A stretch of 64,000 bases of DNA from Paraburkholderia sp. SG-MS1 (lineage in GTDB: Bacteria; Pseudomonadota; Gammaproteobacteria; Burkholderiales; Burkholderiaceae): NCBI RefSeq assembly GCF_012275575.1, contig NZ_NPIH01000279.1:1-64000 (forward strand), written 5' to 3'. The notes under the pieces were generated by a model. It did not search any database. It saw only the letters and a list, made by a program, of their open reading frames with translations, and had not been told where the DNA came from. How positions within the stretch are numbered: position 1 is the first letter of the stretch; every line of letters starts with the position of its first letter. Both the position numbers and the translations under genes were made by a program. This document shows, piece after piece, positions 1 through 8,464 of the stretch.

Positions 1-1
1 G

Positions 2-403
2 GGTCTCATCACGCCGCTTATCCAACTGGTGCGCGAGAAAGGCGTTTGCGCATTCGTCGAGGAAGGGCAAAACCGCTGGCCGGCGGCGCATCTTTCGGAC
101 GTCGTGCGGCTGTACCGGCTCGCGATCGAGAAGGGTGAAGCCGGGGCGCGCTATCACGCGGTCGGTGAAGAGGGCGTCAGTGTCCGCGAGATTGCGCAGG
201 CGCTGGGGCGCGGCCTGAATGTGCCGGTCGTCTCGATCGCCCGCGAGGAAGCGCTGGCGCATTTCGGTTGGATGGCGATGTTCGCCGCGCTCGATATGCC
301 TGCATCGAGTGCGCAGACGCGGGCGAGTCTGGGCTGGCAACCGGAGGGCCCGACGCTGATCTCCGATCTCAACGAAGCGCGCTACGTCCAGGCATTGACG
401 TGA
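2..403 (+). CDS. SDR/epimerase-type oxidoreductase, C-terminal part
   Basis: Partial gene: the frame is already open at the window edge, so only the last 133 residues are visible. The piece reads like the C-terminal substrate-binding half of an extended NAD(P)-dependent epimerase/dehydratase. A run near RWPAAHLSDVVRLYRLAIEKG is the usual helix after the active site, followed by a YHAVGEEGVSVREIA segment and a closing GWQPEGPTLISDL typical of these reductases. The Rossmann glycine motif and the YxxxK pair lie outside the window, so the substrate cannot be inferred. It is followed by 168 bases without a gene and then by the convergent GntR gene. Confidence 0.7.
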   Translation, partial: GLITPLIQLVREKGVCAFVEEGQNRWPAAHLSDVVRLYRLAIEKGEAGARYHAVGEEGVSVREIAQALGRGLNVPVVSIAREEALAHFGWMAMFAALDMPASSAQTRASLGWQPEGPTLISDLNEARYVQALT

Positions 404-571
404 TCTTCGAGGTCGCGGTCGACTTGATGGATGCCTTTTGAGAATCGGCGGACATGCGCCGCTCGATCGCGCGCATTGGCGAAGAGCGATCGGTCGTCGG
501 TCTTCGCCGACGACCGTAGTGCGTTGAAACTGCGCTTATCACAGCAGCATGCCCAGGCGGTACGAGTATGT

Positions 572-1300
572 TCACCGCCAGGCTTGCGTAAACTCGCTGA
601 CCACTCGCGCCAGATGGGTTTGCATCGCCTCGCGGGCCGCAGCCGGATCACGGGCCATGATGGCGGCGAAGATCCGCTGATGGTCTTCCTGCGACGCCTC
701 CCGCAAAGCCGTCGTGTGAAAGTGCTCCTCGATCTTCTCCCACAGGGGATCGCTGCGCGCGCAGTCCCACATGGCGGTGACCATGTGCAATAGCACGGAG
801 TTGCCGGTGGCTTGCGCGATACACAGATGGAACTGCCGGTCCGCGGCATCGTTGGCCTGCTTGTCGTGCATGTTCTCGCGCATCGCAGTGAGCGCGAAAA
901 AAATCCGATCGAGGTCGCTGTCTTTGCGCTCGGTGGCTGCGAGCGCCGCAACCTCGGATTCGATCAACGCCCGCGCCCGCAGCGTTTCGATTGGCCCGGG
1001 CCCGCGCGGCAACTCGAAGGTCACGGGTCTCGCACCCAGGTCGGTCGCCACATAGATTCCCGATCCGCCGCGGACTTCTACGACACCGTGAACTTCCAGC
1101 GCAATGATCGCTTCGCGGACCTGCGTGCGGCTGACGTTGAATTTGTCCGCCAGGGTCCGCTCCGAAGGCAGCCGCGATCCCGTTGCAAAGTCTCCCGCCG
1201 CGATCAACGCATGGATCTGCTTCGCGAGGCCGAGGTAGGAACGGTCCGCGCCTTCGGCTTCCTGTCTCTGGTTGAACGGTTGGAGGGAGAGGTCAGTCAT
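572..1300 (-). CDS. GntR-family (FCD) transcriptional regulator, UxuR/ExuR-like
   Basis: A 242-residue regulator with an N-terminal winged helix-turn-helix (LPSERTLADKFNVSRTQVREAI, about residues 42-65) and a C-terminal all-helical FCD ligand domain. The frame stays open to 1489, but the ATG at 1300 gives the normal family length and the extra N-terminal residues look non-coding, so 1300 is preferred. It is divergent from the uxuA-like gene at 1574. The 273-base region between them carries three TGGT-N2-ACCA sites, the half-site pattern known for E. coli UxuR/ExuR. It is therefore probably the local hexuronate/aldonate repressor; the effector is not visible from sequence. Confidence 0.88.
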   Translation of the reverse strand: MTDLSLQPFNQRQEAEGADRSYLGLAKQIHALIAAGDFATGSRLPSERTLADKFNVSRTQVREAIIALEVHGVVEVRGGSGIYVATDLGARPVTFELPRGPGPIETLRARALIESEVAALAATERKDSDLDRIFFALTAMRENMHDKQANDAADRQFHLCIAQATGNSVLLHMVTAMWDCARSDPLWEKIEEHFHTTALREASQEDHQRIFAAIMARDPAAAREAMQTHLARVVSEFTQAWR

Positions 1301-1355
1301 TGGGTCGCTCGTGTATTGACGTATCGAAAAGCGAACTTCGCGCTCATCCGAAAAA

Positions 1356-1365
1356 TGGTACACCA
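1356..1365. promoter_or_regulatory. Candidate UxuR/ExuR-type operator 1
   Basis: The sequence TGGTACACCA has symmetric TGGT and ACCA arms around two bases, close to the TTGGTATACCAA core of enteric UxuR/ExuR sites. It lies 55 bases upstream of the GntR start, so it could serve autoregulation. It is one of three such sites in this divergent region. Confidence 0.55.
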
Positions 1366-1454
1366 ATTCCGCGAGCCAGCACATTCCGTCCTGCCATGGA
1401 AGTGCGGCACGCCGCTGAATGTGTCGACAATACAGGCTTGGCAGAGCAGGGCAC

Positions 1455-1464
1455 TGGTAAACCA
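1455..1464. promoter_or_regulatory. Candidate UxuR/ExuR-type operator 2
   Basis: TGGTAAACCA with the same TGGT-N2-ACCA symmetry. It lies 24 bases (start to start) from operator 3, slightly over two helical turns, so two dimers could bind on about the same DNA face. It is roughly 110 bases upstream of the uxuA-like start. Confidence 0.55.
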
Positions 1465-1478
1465 CTATCGTGTGAAAG

Positions 1479-1488
1479 TGGTCAACCA
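1479..1488. promoter_or_regulatory. Candidate UxuR/ExuR-type operator 3
   Basis: TGGTCAACCA, the third TGGT-N2-ACCA site in the divergent region and the one nearest the uxuA-like gene (start 1574). A site here could block or overlap the uxuA promoter. Confidence 0.55.
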
Positions 1489-1573
1489 ATCATACTCGGC
1501 AGCCATCAGGGGCTTGCTACGTTCGTGTCCTCGATGCATCAAGGTCCGCGCAATCAATGAAAGGAGTGAAGTC

Positions 1574-2614
1574 GTGAAGATGTCTTTCCGGTGGTACGGC
1601 GAGTCCGATCCCGTCACGCTGCAATACATTCGCCAGATTCCCGGCATGACCGATATCGTGTCCGCCATTTACGACGAACCAGTCGGCGAAGCGTGGCCCG
1701 CGGATAAAGTCGCGGCCCTGAAGTCGACGATCGAGCAGGCCGGTCTCCGGTTCGAAGTGGTCGAGTCCGTGCCTGTGCACGAAGACATCAAGCTCGGCAA
1801 ACCGAGCCGTGACCGGCTCATCGCGAACTATCAGCAGACCATCCGCAACCTCGGGGCCGCCGGCATCAAGGTCATCTGCTACAACTTCATGCCGGTATTC
1901 GACTGGACCCGCACAGAGTTGTCGAAGACCCTGGAAGACGGTTCGACCTGCCTCGCGTTCAGCACGAAGGAAATCGAAGAGATCGACCCGGACCGCGGCA
2001 TTGCGCTGCCGGGTTGGGATTCGAGCTACAAGCCCGAGGAACTGAAGGCCTTGCTCGCCGACTATCGCGAAGTCGACGAAGCCCGCCTCTGGGAGCATCT
2101 GGAGTATTTCCTGAAAGCGATCATTCCTGTCGCAGAGGAAAGCGGCGTGAAGATGGCCATTCATCCGGACGATCCGCCCCGTCCCATTTTCGGTTTGCCG
2201 CGCATTGTGAAGAACCGCGACGACCTTGCCCGGATCGTCAGCATCGTGGACTCGGAGGCCAACGGGTTGACCTTGTGCTCGGGCTCGCTTGGCGCCGGAC
2301 CGCAAAACAACGTGGAAGCGCTGGTGCGTGAATTCGGTGCGATGGGGCGCATCCATTTTGCGCATATCCGCAACGTGAAGATCACGCCCGAGGGCGATTT
2401 CGAAGAGTCCGCCCATCTTTCCAGTTGCGGTTCGCTGGATATCGCCGCGATCGTGAAGGCCTATCACGACACGGGATTCACGGGCTATTTCCGGCCAGAT
2501 CATGGCCGCATGATCTGGGGCGAAACCGGCAAGCCGGGCTACGGTTTGTACGACCGGGCTTTGGGCGCCGTTTATATCAACGGCTTGTGGGAAGCCATCG
2601 AGAAGCTGTCCTGA
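1574..2614 (+). CDS. uxuA: Mannonate dehydratase (UxuA family)
   Basis: Dehydrates D-mannonate to 2-keto-3-deoxy-D-gluconate in glucuronate catabolism. The 346-residue protein has the xylose-isomerase-like barrel of UxuA. Metal-ligand candidates are His197 (MAIHPDDPP), Cys235 (LCSGSLG), His264 (HIRNVK) and Asp309/His310 (RPDHGR). The frame is open far upstream, but an AAGGAG at 1561-1566 sits 7 bases before a GTG at 1574, giving the N-terminus MKMSFRWYG that matches the family; the ATG at 1580 is the alternative. It is shorter than E. coli UxuA (394 residues), as in many non-enteric UxuAs. It leads a same-strand run with the MFS gene at 2702. Confidence 0.93.
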   Translation: MKMSFRWYGESDPVTLQYIRQIPGMTDIVSAIYDEPVGEAWPADKVAALKSTIEQAGLRFEVVESVPVHEDIKLGKPSRDRLIANYQQTIRNLGAAGIKVICYNFMPVFDWTRTELSKTLEDGSTCLAFSTKEIEEIDPDRGIALPGWDSSYKPEELKALLADYREVDEARLWEHLEYFLKAIIPVAEESGVKMAIHPDDPPRPIFGLPRIVKNRDDLARIVSIVDSEANGLTLCSGSLGAGPQNNVEALVREFGAMGRIHFAHIRNVKITPEGDFEESAHLSSCGSLDIAAIVKAYHDTGFTGYFRPDHGRMIWGETGKPGYGLYDRALGAVYINGLWEAIEKLS

Positions 2615-2701
2615 AACTCGAGCCCCACCATCTGTCTTTCAACAACGACGCCAGTGAACGGTTCAACTGGCGTAACAAAAATAGCCACGCCGGAGACTTC
2701 C

Positions 2702-4015
2702 ATGCCACGCATCCGATGGACCATGATTTTCATGTGCTTCCTCGCCAACGTCATCAACTTCGTTGATCGGGCCAACCTGGCGATCGCGGCGCCGAGCATT
2801 CGCGCGGAGCTGGGTCTGGACGCGGTCGGCATGGGGCTCGTGCTGAGCGCGTTCTTCTGGACGTATGCTTTTCTGCAGCTTCCGGCCGGGTGGTTCATCG
2901 ACAAGGTTGGCGTGCGCATCAGTCTCGCGCTGGCGGTGGGCTGGTGGTCGGCCTTCACGATCGCGACAGGCGCGGCGCGTGGTCTTGCCCAGTTGGTGGG
3001 TGTGCGGCTGATGCTCGGCGTCGGGGAAGCAGCGGCAATTCCATCGTTTGCGAAGGTGGCCTTCAACTGGTTCCCACGAAGCGAACGAGGCCTCGCGAGC
3101 AGTATTTTCGATAGCGGTTCGCGCGTGGGGTCGGCGCTGTCCCTGCCGTTGGTTGCCTGGTTGATTTCCGTCGTCGGATGGCGTGGGTCGTTCGTCATCA
3201 CGGGCGGCCTCGGAATTATCTGGGCCGCCGCCTGGTGGTTCATCTATCGCGATCCGGAGCGCTACCGCGCCATCGCACCTGAAGCGGTCGATGCCTTGCT
3301 CGCGCAGCGCGGTTTGCCTGCCGCTAGCGACGCCGCCCATCCCACCGACTCGGTCTCATGGCTCGACCTGTTTCGCTACCGGACGGTGTGGGGGATGATG
3401 ATCGGCCTGTTCTGCCTGAACTTCGCGATCTACTTTTTCATCACCTGGTTTCCGAGCTATCTGCTGCAGGCGCGTGGTTTCTCGCTGGCGTCGTTAGGGA
3501 CCTGGGGCATGCTCCCGGCGCTGCTGGCGATTCCCGGCGGCTGGCTTGGCGGGCTGGTATCGGACGGCTTGTTCAAGCGTGGATGGAGTGCGACGGCCGC
3601 GCGCAAGACGTGCCTCGTGCTCGGCATGTTGCTGTCATCCTCGATCGCACTGTCGGCGTACGTCGACAGCATTTGGGCGTGCCTCGCGCTGTTCTCACTG
3701 GCTTACGCGAGCTTGTCGTTCGCGGGCGCGAACGTCTGGACGCTGGTCGGCGAAGTCGCGCCGACGCCGGCTCACGTTGCGTCGCTTGGCGGCATCCAGA
3801 ACTTTGCAGGCAACCTCGCAGGGATCTTTATCACGACGTTCACAGGCGTCATGCTGGCGCTCACGAAAGGCTCATTCGTGATCCCGCTCATCGTCGCGGG
3901 CTTGCTATGCGTGGTCGGCGCGTTGTCGTATCTGTTCGTGGTCGGGAAGGTCGAACCGTTGCCGCCGCTGCCGCGTGCGCACATGAAGAAGATGGCCGGA
4001 AGCGAAGCGGTCTGA
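2702..4015 (+). CDS. MFS transporter, ACS (anion:cation symporter) family
   Basis: A 437-residue, twelve-helix inner-membrane carrier. The first helix carries NVINFVDRANLAIAAP, the signature of the hexuronate/galactonate/glucarate branch of the major facilitator superfamily. The start at 2702 is favoured over 2654 because GGAG at 2692-2695 is correctly spaced and the first helix then starts at once. It lies 87 bases downstream of uxuA on the same strand, so co-transcription and uptake of a hexuronate or aldonate are likely. The exact substrate cannot be read from sequence. Confidence 0.88.
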   Translation: MPRIRWTMIFMCFLANVINFVDRANLAIAAPSIRAELGLDAVGMGLVLSAFFWTYAFLQLPAGWFIDKVGVRISLALAVGWWSAFTIATGAARGLAQLVGVRLMLGVGEAAAIPSFAKVAFNWFPRSERGLASSIFDSGSRVGSALSLPLVAWLISVVGWRGSFVITGGLGIIWAAAWWFIYRDPERYRAIAPEAVDALLAQRGLPAASDAAHPTDSVSWLDLFRYRTVWGMMIGLFCLNFAIYFFITWFPSYLLQARGFSLASLGTWGMLPALLAIPGGWLGGLVSDGLFKRGWSATAARKTCLVLGMLLSSSIALSAYVDSIWACLALFSLAYASLSFAGANVWTLVGEVAPTPAHVASLGGIQNFAGNLAGIFITTFTGVMLALTKGSFVIPLIVAGLLCVVGALSYLFVVGKVEPLPPLPRAHMKKMAGSEAV

Positions 4016-4138
4016 CTGTCGGCGTCAACTTCCTGTCTCCATCGGGGCGCAGCTTGAAGCCTCCCCGTCTACCTCGCTCATTCGCTTGCCGGGTCAACCC
4101 TGGTTGCTTAAAAGAGTCGCCGCGGATATCTTTCTACA

Positions 4139-4150
4139 TCATACGTATGA
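4139..4150. promoter_or_regulatory. Perfect palindrome, candidate GntR operator
   Basis: TCATACGTATGA is a perfect 12-base palindrome ending 12 bases before the start codon of the GntR gene at 4163. FCD-type GntR proteins commonly bind such short AT-flanked palindromes near their own promoter. The assignment to this regulator is by position only. Confidence 0.45.
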
Positions 4151-4162
4151 CTTAGAGAGTAA

Positions 4163-4885
4163 ATGGTGGCAACACTGCACAGACAGGTCCTGAACCAGCT
4201 AGGCGAACAGATCTGCTCAGGTAAATTCATGCCCGGCGACATCCTGCCTGCCGAGCCGGTGCTCGCGGAACAGATGCAGGTGAGCCGCATCACCATCCGG
4301 GAGACGATGAAGTCGCTCTCGGCCAAGGGCATGCTGCAGGTGCGCCGCCGTTACGGCACCGTCGTACTGCCGCGCGCGCAATGGCAGCTATTCGATCCTG
4401 ACGTCATGACGTGGCGGGCGCGCGCCGGCGCAATCGAACCGGGTCTCATCGAAGATCTGATGGAGTTGCGCCTGATCATCGAGCCGAACGCGGCCAAACT
4501 CGCCGCAAGGCGCGCGACGCCGGAAGATCGCTTTGCCGTGCGCCGCGCCTTCAAGGCGATGGAGCGTGCGGTCGCTGGTCACGGCGACTATGTGCCCGCC
4601 GACCTCGCGTTTCACGGCGCCATCCTTGCGGCCTGTCATAACCAGTTCGTCCAGCAGATGCAGAACGCGCTGTCGGCGATCCTGCGCACCAGTTTTGAAC
4701 TCAGTTCCGAACTCGAGGGCGGCCCGGCCCGTTCGCTGCCGATGCACGAGGCGCTATGCGTCGCGATCGAGCAGGGCGATCCGCAAGCCGCCGAGCAGGC
4801 AGTGCTGACATTGATCAAACGCGCCGAGCAGGATTTCGAGGACCGCGCCGCACTGAACCGCACCGCCAACAACCAGCCGACCTGA
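4163..4885 (+). CDS. GntR-family (FCD) transcriptional regulator
   Basis: A 240-residue regulator. The N-terminal winged HTH (LPAEPVLAEQMQVSRITIRE, about residues 29-48) is followed by a helical FCD domain; the segment FDPDVMTWRARAG just after the HTH is typical of the sugar-acid (DgoR/GntR-like) branch. The ATG at 4163 follows an AGAGAG stretch that is only a weak ribosome site. It sits between the MFS gene at 2702 and the SDR gene at 4994, all on the plus strand, so it probably controls the SDR-MFS-ManD half of the locus. A perfect palindrome lies directly upstream. Confidence 0.88.
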   Translation: MVATLHRQVLNQLGEQICSGKFMPGDILPAEPVLAEQMQVSRITIRETMKSLSAKGMLQVRRRYGTVVLPRAQWQLFDPDVMTWRARAGAIEPGLIEDLMELRLIIEPNAAKLAARRATPEDRFAVRRAFKAMERAVAGHGDYVPADLAFHGAILAACHNQFVQQMQNALSAILRTSFELSSELEGGPARSLPMHEALCVAIEQGDPQAAEQAVLTLIKRAEQDFEDRAALNRTANNQPT

Positions 4886-4993
4886 CGCACTCCGGTTTCG
4901 CTACAGCGGATCCAACCCATTTGAAACGCGACGCGCAGCACCGTCGCGATGGGCGCACTCGCGCCTTTTTCCTGATCACACAGAGGACCCAGC

Positions 4994-5761
4994 ATGACTC
5001 ATCTATTCGATCTGAGCGGCCGCACGGCACTGGTCACCGGTTCGGCACGCGGTATCGGCTACGCGCTGGCCGAGGGACTGGCGGCAGCAGGGGCCAGCGT
5101 CGTACTCAACGGCACGCGGGCGGACACGGTCGCCGAATCGGTCAGCAAGCTTGCCAGCACGGGCTACGAGGTGCAGGGCCGTGCCTTCGACGTCACCGAC
5201 GAAGCGGCCGTCGCCGGGGCTTTCGCGCAGTGGGACAAGGACGGCGTGCAGATCGACATCGTCGTGAACAACGCTGGCATCCAGTTCCGCAAGCCGCTCG
5301 TCGAGCTTGAACTGAACGACTGGCAGCGCGTGATCGACACGAACCTGACCAGCGCGTTCATCGTCGCGAAGCAGGCCGCGCGCCGCATGATCGCGCGCGG
5401 CACGGGCGGCAAGATCATCAACATCGGTTCGCTCACGAGCGAGGCAGCGCGGGCGACGGTCGGTGCATACACGGCGGCGAAGGGCGGCATCAAGATGCTG
5501 ACGCGCGCGATGAGCGCCGAGTGGGCGGTCTCGAACATCCAGGCGAACGCGATCGGTCCGGGCTACATCCTGACCGACATGAACAAGCCGCTGATCGAGA
5601 ACGCGGCGTTCGACGCGTGGGTGAAGAGCAGCAACCCATCACAACGCTGGGGTAAGCCGGAAGAGCTCGTCGGGACGGCGGTGTATCTCGCATCGCCCGC
5701 GTCGAGCTATGTGAACGGCCAGATCATTTACGTGGACGGCGGCTGGCTGGCGGTGCTCTGA
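4994..5761 (+). CDS. SDR oxidoreductase, gluconate 5-dehydrogenase-like
   Basis: A 255-residue classical short-chain dehydrogenase: cofactor motif TGSARGIG at 15-22, NNAG at 92-95, catalytic Ser146, Tyr159 and Lys163, and a C-terminus ending YVDGGWLAVL. It most resembles gluconate/2-keto-3-deoxygluconate 5-dehydrogenases. Placed with UxuA, ManD and two sugar-acid carriers, it may interconvert a keto-aldonate with the matching aldonate, possibly filling the fructuronate-reductase role since no UxuB-type enzyme is seen nearby. That role is inference. AGAGGA precedes the ATG. Confidence 0.85.
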   Translation: MTHLFDLSGRTALVTGSARGIGYALAEGLAAAGASVVLNGTRADTVAESVSKLASTGYEVQGRAFDVTDEAAVAGAFAQWDKDGVQIDIVVNNAGIQFRKPLVELELNDWQRVIDTNLTSAFIVAKQAARRMIARGTGGKIINIGSLTSEAARATVGAYTAAKGGIKMLTRAMSAEWAVSNIQANAIGPGYILTDMNKPLIENAAFDAWVKSSNPSQRWGKPEELVGTAVYLASPASSYVNGQIIYVDGGWLAVL

Positions 5762-5871
5762 AACCGTTTTGAATGCAGGTCCGCGCGAACACAGCAGAAC
5801 AAAAAAAGCCACTCGCGCGCAGTCAATTGCGCAGTGAACCCTTGCATGCGTCGTATCGATCCGGAGACATC

Positions 5872-7164
5872 ATGGAAAGCGTCAAGCCCGTAGCACCCCA
5901 ACGATGGTGGTATTTGATGCCTATCATCTTCATCACCTATAGCCTCGCCTATCTCGACCGCGCGAACTACGGCTTTGCCGCGGCGGCCGGGATCGACAGG
6001 GACCTTGGCATCACGCACGGCACGTCGTCGCTGATCGGTTCGCTGTTCTTTCTCGGCTACTGCCTGTTTCAGGTACCCGGGGCGATCTATGCGCAGCGCA
6101 ACAGCGTCAAGAAACTGATCTTCTTCAGCCTGATTTTGTGGGGCGTGTGCGCAGCGGCCACCGGTATGGTCAGCAATACTCCGGTGCTGATGGCGCTGCG
6201 ATTCATCCTCGGCGTGGTGGAGGCCGCCGTGATGCCGTCGATGCTGATGTACATCAGCCGCTGGTTCACGCGCAGCGAGCGTTCGCGCGCCAATACATTC
6301 CTGATTCTCGGCAATCCGGTGACGGTGCTGTGGATGTCGGTGGTGTCAGGCTATCTGGTGCGCAGCTTCGGCTGGCGCGAGATGTTCGTCTTCGAAGGCG
6401 CACCGGCGCTCCTCTGGGCCGTGGTGTGGTGGTTCACCGTGAAAGATCGTCCGGCTGACGCCTCCTGGATGAGCGACGCGGAAAAGATCGAACTCGACGC
6501 ACGTCTGAACGCAGAGCAGGCGCATATCGCACCGGTGCGCGACTACAAGTCGGCGTTCCGTTCGTCTATCGTCATGAAGTTCTGCGCGATTCACGCGCTA
6601 TGGAGCATCGGCGTGTACGGCTTCATCATGTGGCTGCCGTCGATTCTCAAGGCCGCGTCGACGATCGATATCGTCTCGGTCGGCTGGCTCGCGGCGGTAC
6701 CCTATCTGGCGGCCATCATTCTGATGCTGCTCGCGTCGTGGCTCTCGGACAAGACGCGCAATCGCAAGCTGTTCGTGTGGCCGTTGCTGCTCGTCGGCAC
6801 CATTGCGTTCGTCGCCTCGTACCTGATCGGCGGCTCGCATTTCTGGATCTCGTTCGCACTGCTGGTCGTCGCGGGTGCCACGATGTATGCACCGTATGGC
6901 CCGTTCTTCGCGTTGGTGCCTGAGCTGATTCCGAGCAACGTGCTGGGCGGCGCGATCGGCCTGATCAACGCATGCGGTGCGTTGGGTGCGTTCGCCGGTT
7001 CGTGGGTGGTGGGGTATTTAAACGGCGTGACCGGCAGCCCGGCGGCTTCGTACATTTTTATGGCGGCCGGCTTGCTGCTCTCCGTGATTCTGATGATCAC
7101 CGTGCCCGCGCGGTCCGATCAGCGCGCGAAGCATGAAGCGCCGTTGTCGCTGCATCGCACGTGA
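5872..7164 (+). CDS. MFS transporter, ACS family
   Basis: A 430-residue twelve-helix carrier of the ACS branch; helix 1 holds YSLAYLDRANYGFAAAAG. The upstream frame begins at 5773, but CGGAGA just before the ATG at 5872 and the N-terminus MESVKPVAPQRWWYLMP favour 5872. It follows the SDR gene by 110 bases and precedes ManD by 52. It differs clearly from the MFS at 2702, so the locus encodes two independent carriers, perhaps for two sugar acids or for D- and L-forms. Confidence 0.88.
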   Translation: MESVKPVAPQRWWYLMPIIFITYSLAYLDRANYGFAAAAGIDRDLGITHGTSSLIGSLFFLGYCLFQVPGAIYAQRNSVKKLIFFSLILWGVCAAATGMVSNTPVLMALRFILGVVEAAVMPSMLMYISRWFTRSERSRANTFLILGNPVTVLWMSVVSGYLVRSFGWREMFVFEGAPALLWAVVWWFTVKDRPADASWMSDAEKIELDARLNAEQAHIAPVRDYKSAFRSSIVMKFCAIHALWSIGVYGFIMWLPSILKAASTIDIVSVGWLAAVPYLAAIILMLLASWLSDKTRNRKLFVWPLLLVGTIAFVASYLIGGSHFWISFALLVVAGATMYAPYGPFFALVPELIPSNVLGGAIGLINACGALGAFAGSWVVGYLNGVTGSPAASYIFMAAGLLLSVILMITVPARSDQRAKHEAPLSLHRT

Positions 7165-7216
7165 AGCAGCGCGTGCGCCGCTTTGTATTCCTTGATGCGT
7201 TTTTTGCAGGCTGAAA

Positions 7217-8464
7217 ATGGCAACCCTGATTACCGATGTAAAGGTCATCCTGACCGCGCCGGAAGGCATCAACCTGATCGTCGTGAAGGTGGAGACGAAC
7301 CAGCCGGGTCTGGTCGGTCTCGGATGCGCGACGTTCGCTTACCGGCACGTCGCGGTGAAGTGCCTGATCGAGGCCTATCTGCGGCCGCTGCTGATCGGGC
7401 GCGACGCCGAGGCCATCGAGGAACTCTGGCAACTGATGCATCAGAACGCGTACTGGCGCAACGGGCCGATCGAGAACAACGCGATCTCCGGCGTCGACAT
7501 GGCATTGTGGGATATCAAGGGCAAGCTGGCGAATATGCCGTTGTATCAGTTGTTCGGCGGTAAGTGCCGTGAAGGCGTGCCGATTTACCGGCACGCCGAC
7601 GGTCGCGACCTCAACGAACTCTGCGAGAACATCCAGAAGTATCGTGAGCAAGGCATCACGCACATTCGCTGTCAGAGCGGCGGTTACGGCGGGGGCGGTT
7701 ATGGCAAGGCGCCTTCGAGCGCGCCGTCGGGTTCGGCCGACGGCGTCTATCTGGACAGCAGAAAATACATGCGCGAGACGCTCAAGCTGTTCGATGGCAT
7801 TCGCAGCAAGATCGGCTTCGATGTCGCCTTGTGTCACGACGTGCACGAACGTCTGAAACCGGTCGAAGCGATCCGTTTCGCCTGCGAGCTGGAACAGTAC
7901 GATCTGTTCTTCCTCGAAGACGCAATCCCGCTGGAAGAGGGCGAATGGATGCGGCAATTGCGCGCGAAGACGACCACGCCGCTGGCTCAGGGCGAACTGT
8001 TCAACAATCCGCACGAATGGCGCTTTCTGATCACCGAACGGCTGATCGACTACGTGCGTGTGCATCTGAGTCAGATCGGCGGCATCACCGCGGGACGAAA
8101 GCTGCAGATCTTCGCCGAGCAGTTCGGCGTCAGGACCGCATGGCATGGACCCGGTGACATGTCGCCGATGGCACACGCTGCGAACATCCACATCGATCTG
8201 GCCTCGCGCAATTTCGGTGTGCAGGAATGGTCCGGCACCGAGCCGCCGAACTTCGTGATCCAGGATCTTAAAGGGCCGAGGGCCGCATTGCTCGACGTGT
8301 TCCCGGGACTGCCCGAGTTCCGCGACGGCTACGTCTATGCCAACGACAAGCCGGGACTCGGCGTGGATATCGACGAAGCCGAGGCGGCGAAATATCCGTG
8401 CGAGAACAGCATCACGACGTGGACGCAGACGAGGTTGAAAGACGGGACATTGCAAACCCCATAA
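7217..8464 (+). CDS. manD: Mannonate/gluconate dehydratase, ManD (RspA-like) enolase-superfamily enzyme
   Basis: A 415-residue member of the mandelate racemase/enolase superfamily, ManD subgroup. Metal ligands are Asp208 (CHDVHERL), Glu234 (FLEDAIP) and Glu260 (QGELFNNP), with His310 in AWHGPGDMSPMAH as the conserved catalytic His. The family removes water from D-mannonate and/or D-gluconate to give 2-keto-3-deoxygluconate; members vary from efficient mannonate dehydratases to weak dual-substrate ones. It is unrelated in fold to the UxuA encoded 5.6 kb upstream. It is probably co-transcribed with the MFS gene at 5872. Which acid it prefers cannot be decided here. Confidence 0.92.
   Translation: MATLITDVKVILTAPEGINLIVVKVETNQPGLVGLGCATFAYRHVAVKCLIEAYLRPLLIGRDAEAIEELWQLMHQNAYWRNGPIENNAISGVDMALWDIKGKLANMPLYQLFGGKCREGVPIYRHADGRDLNELCENIQKYREQGITHIRCQSGGYGGGGYGKAPSSAPSGSADGVYLDSRKYMRETLKLFDGIRSKIGFDVALCHDVHERLKPVEAIRFACELEQYDLFFLEDAIPLEEGEWMRQLRAKTTTPLAQGELFNNPHEWRFLITERLIDYVRVHLSQIGGITAGRKLQIFAEQFGVRTAWHGPGDMSPMAHAANIHIDLASRNFGVQEWSGTEPPNFVIQDLKGPRAALLDVFPGLPEFRDGYVYANDKPGLGVDIDEAEAAKYPCENSITTWTQTRLKDGTLQTP

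Noticed and set aside
812..1573. Long N-terminal extension in the uxuA reading frame
   Set aside because: It is antisense to the GntR gene and runs through its operators; the ribosome site and family N-terminus place the start at 1574.
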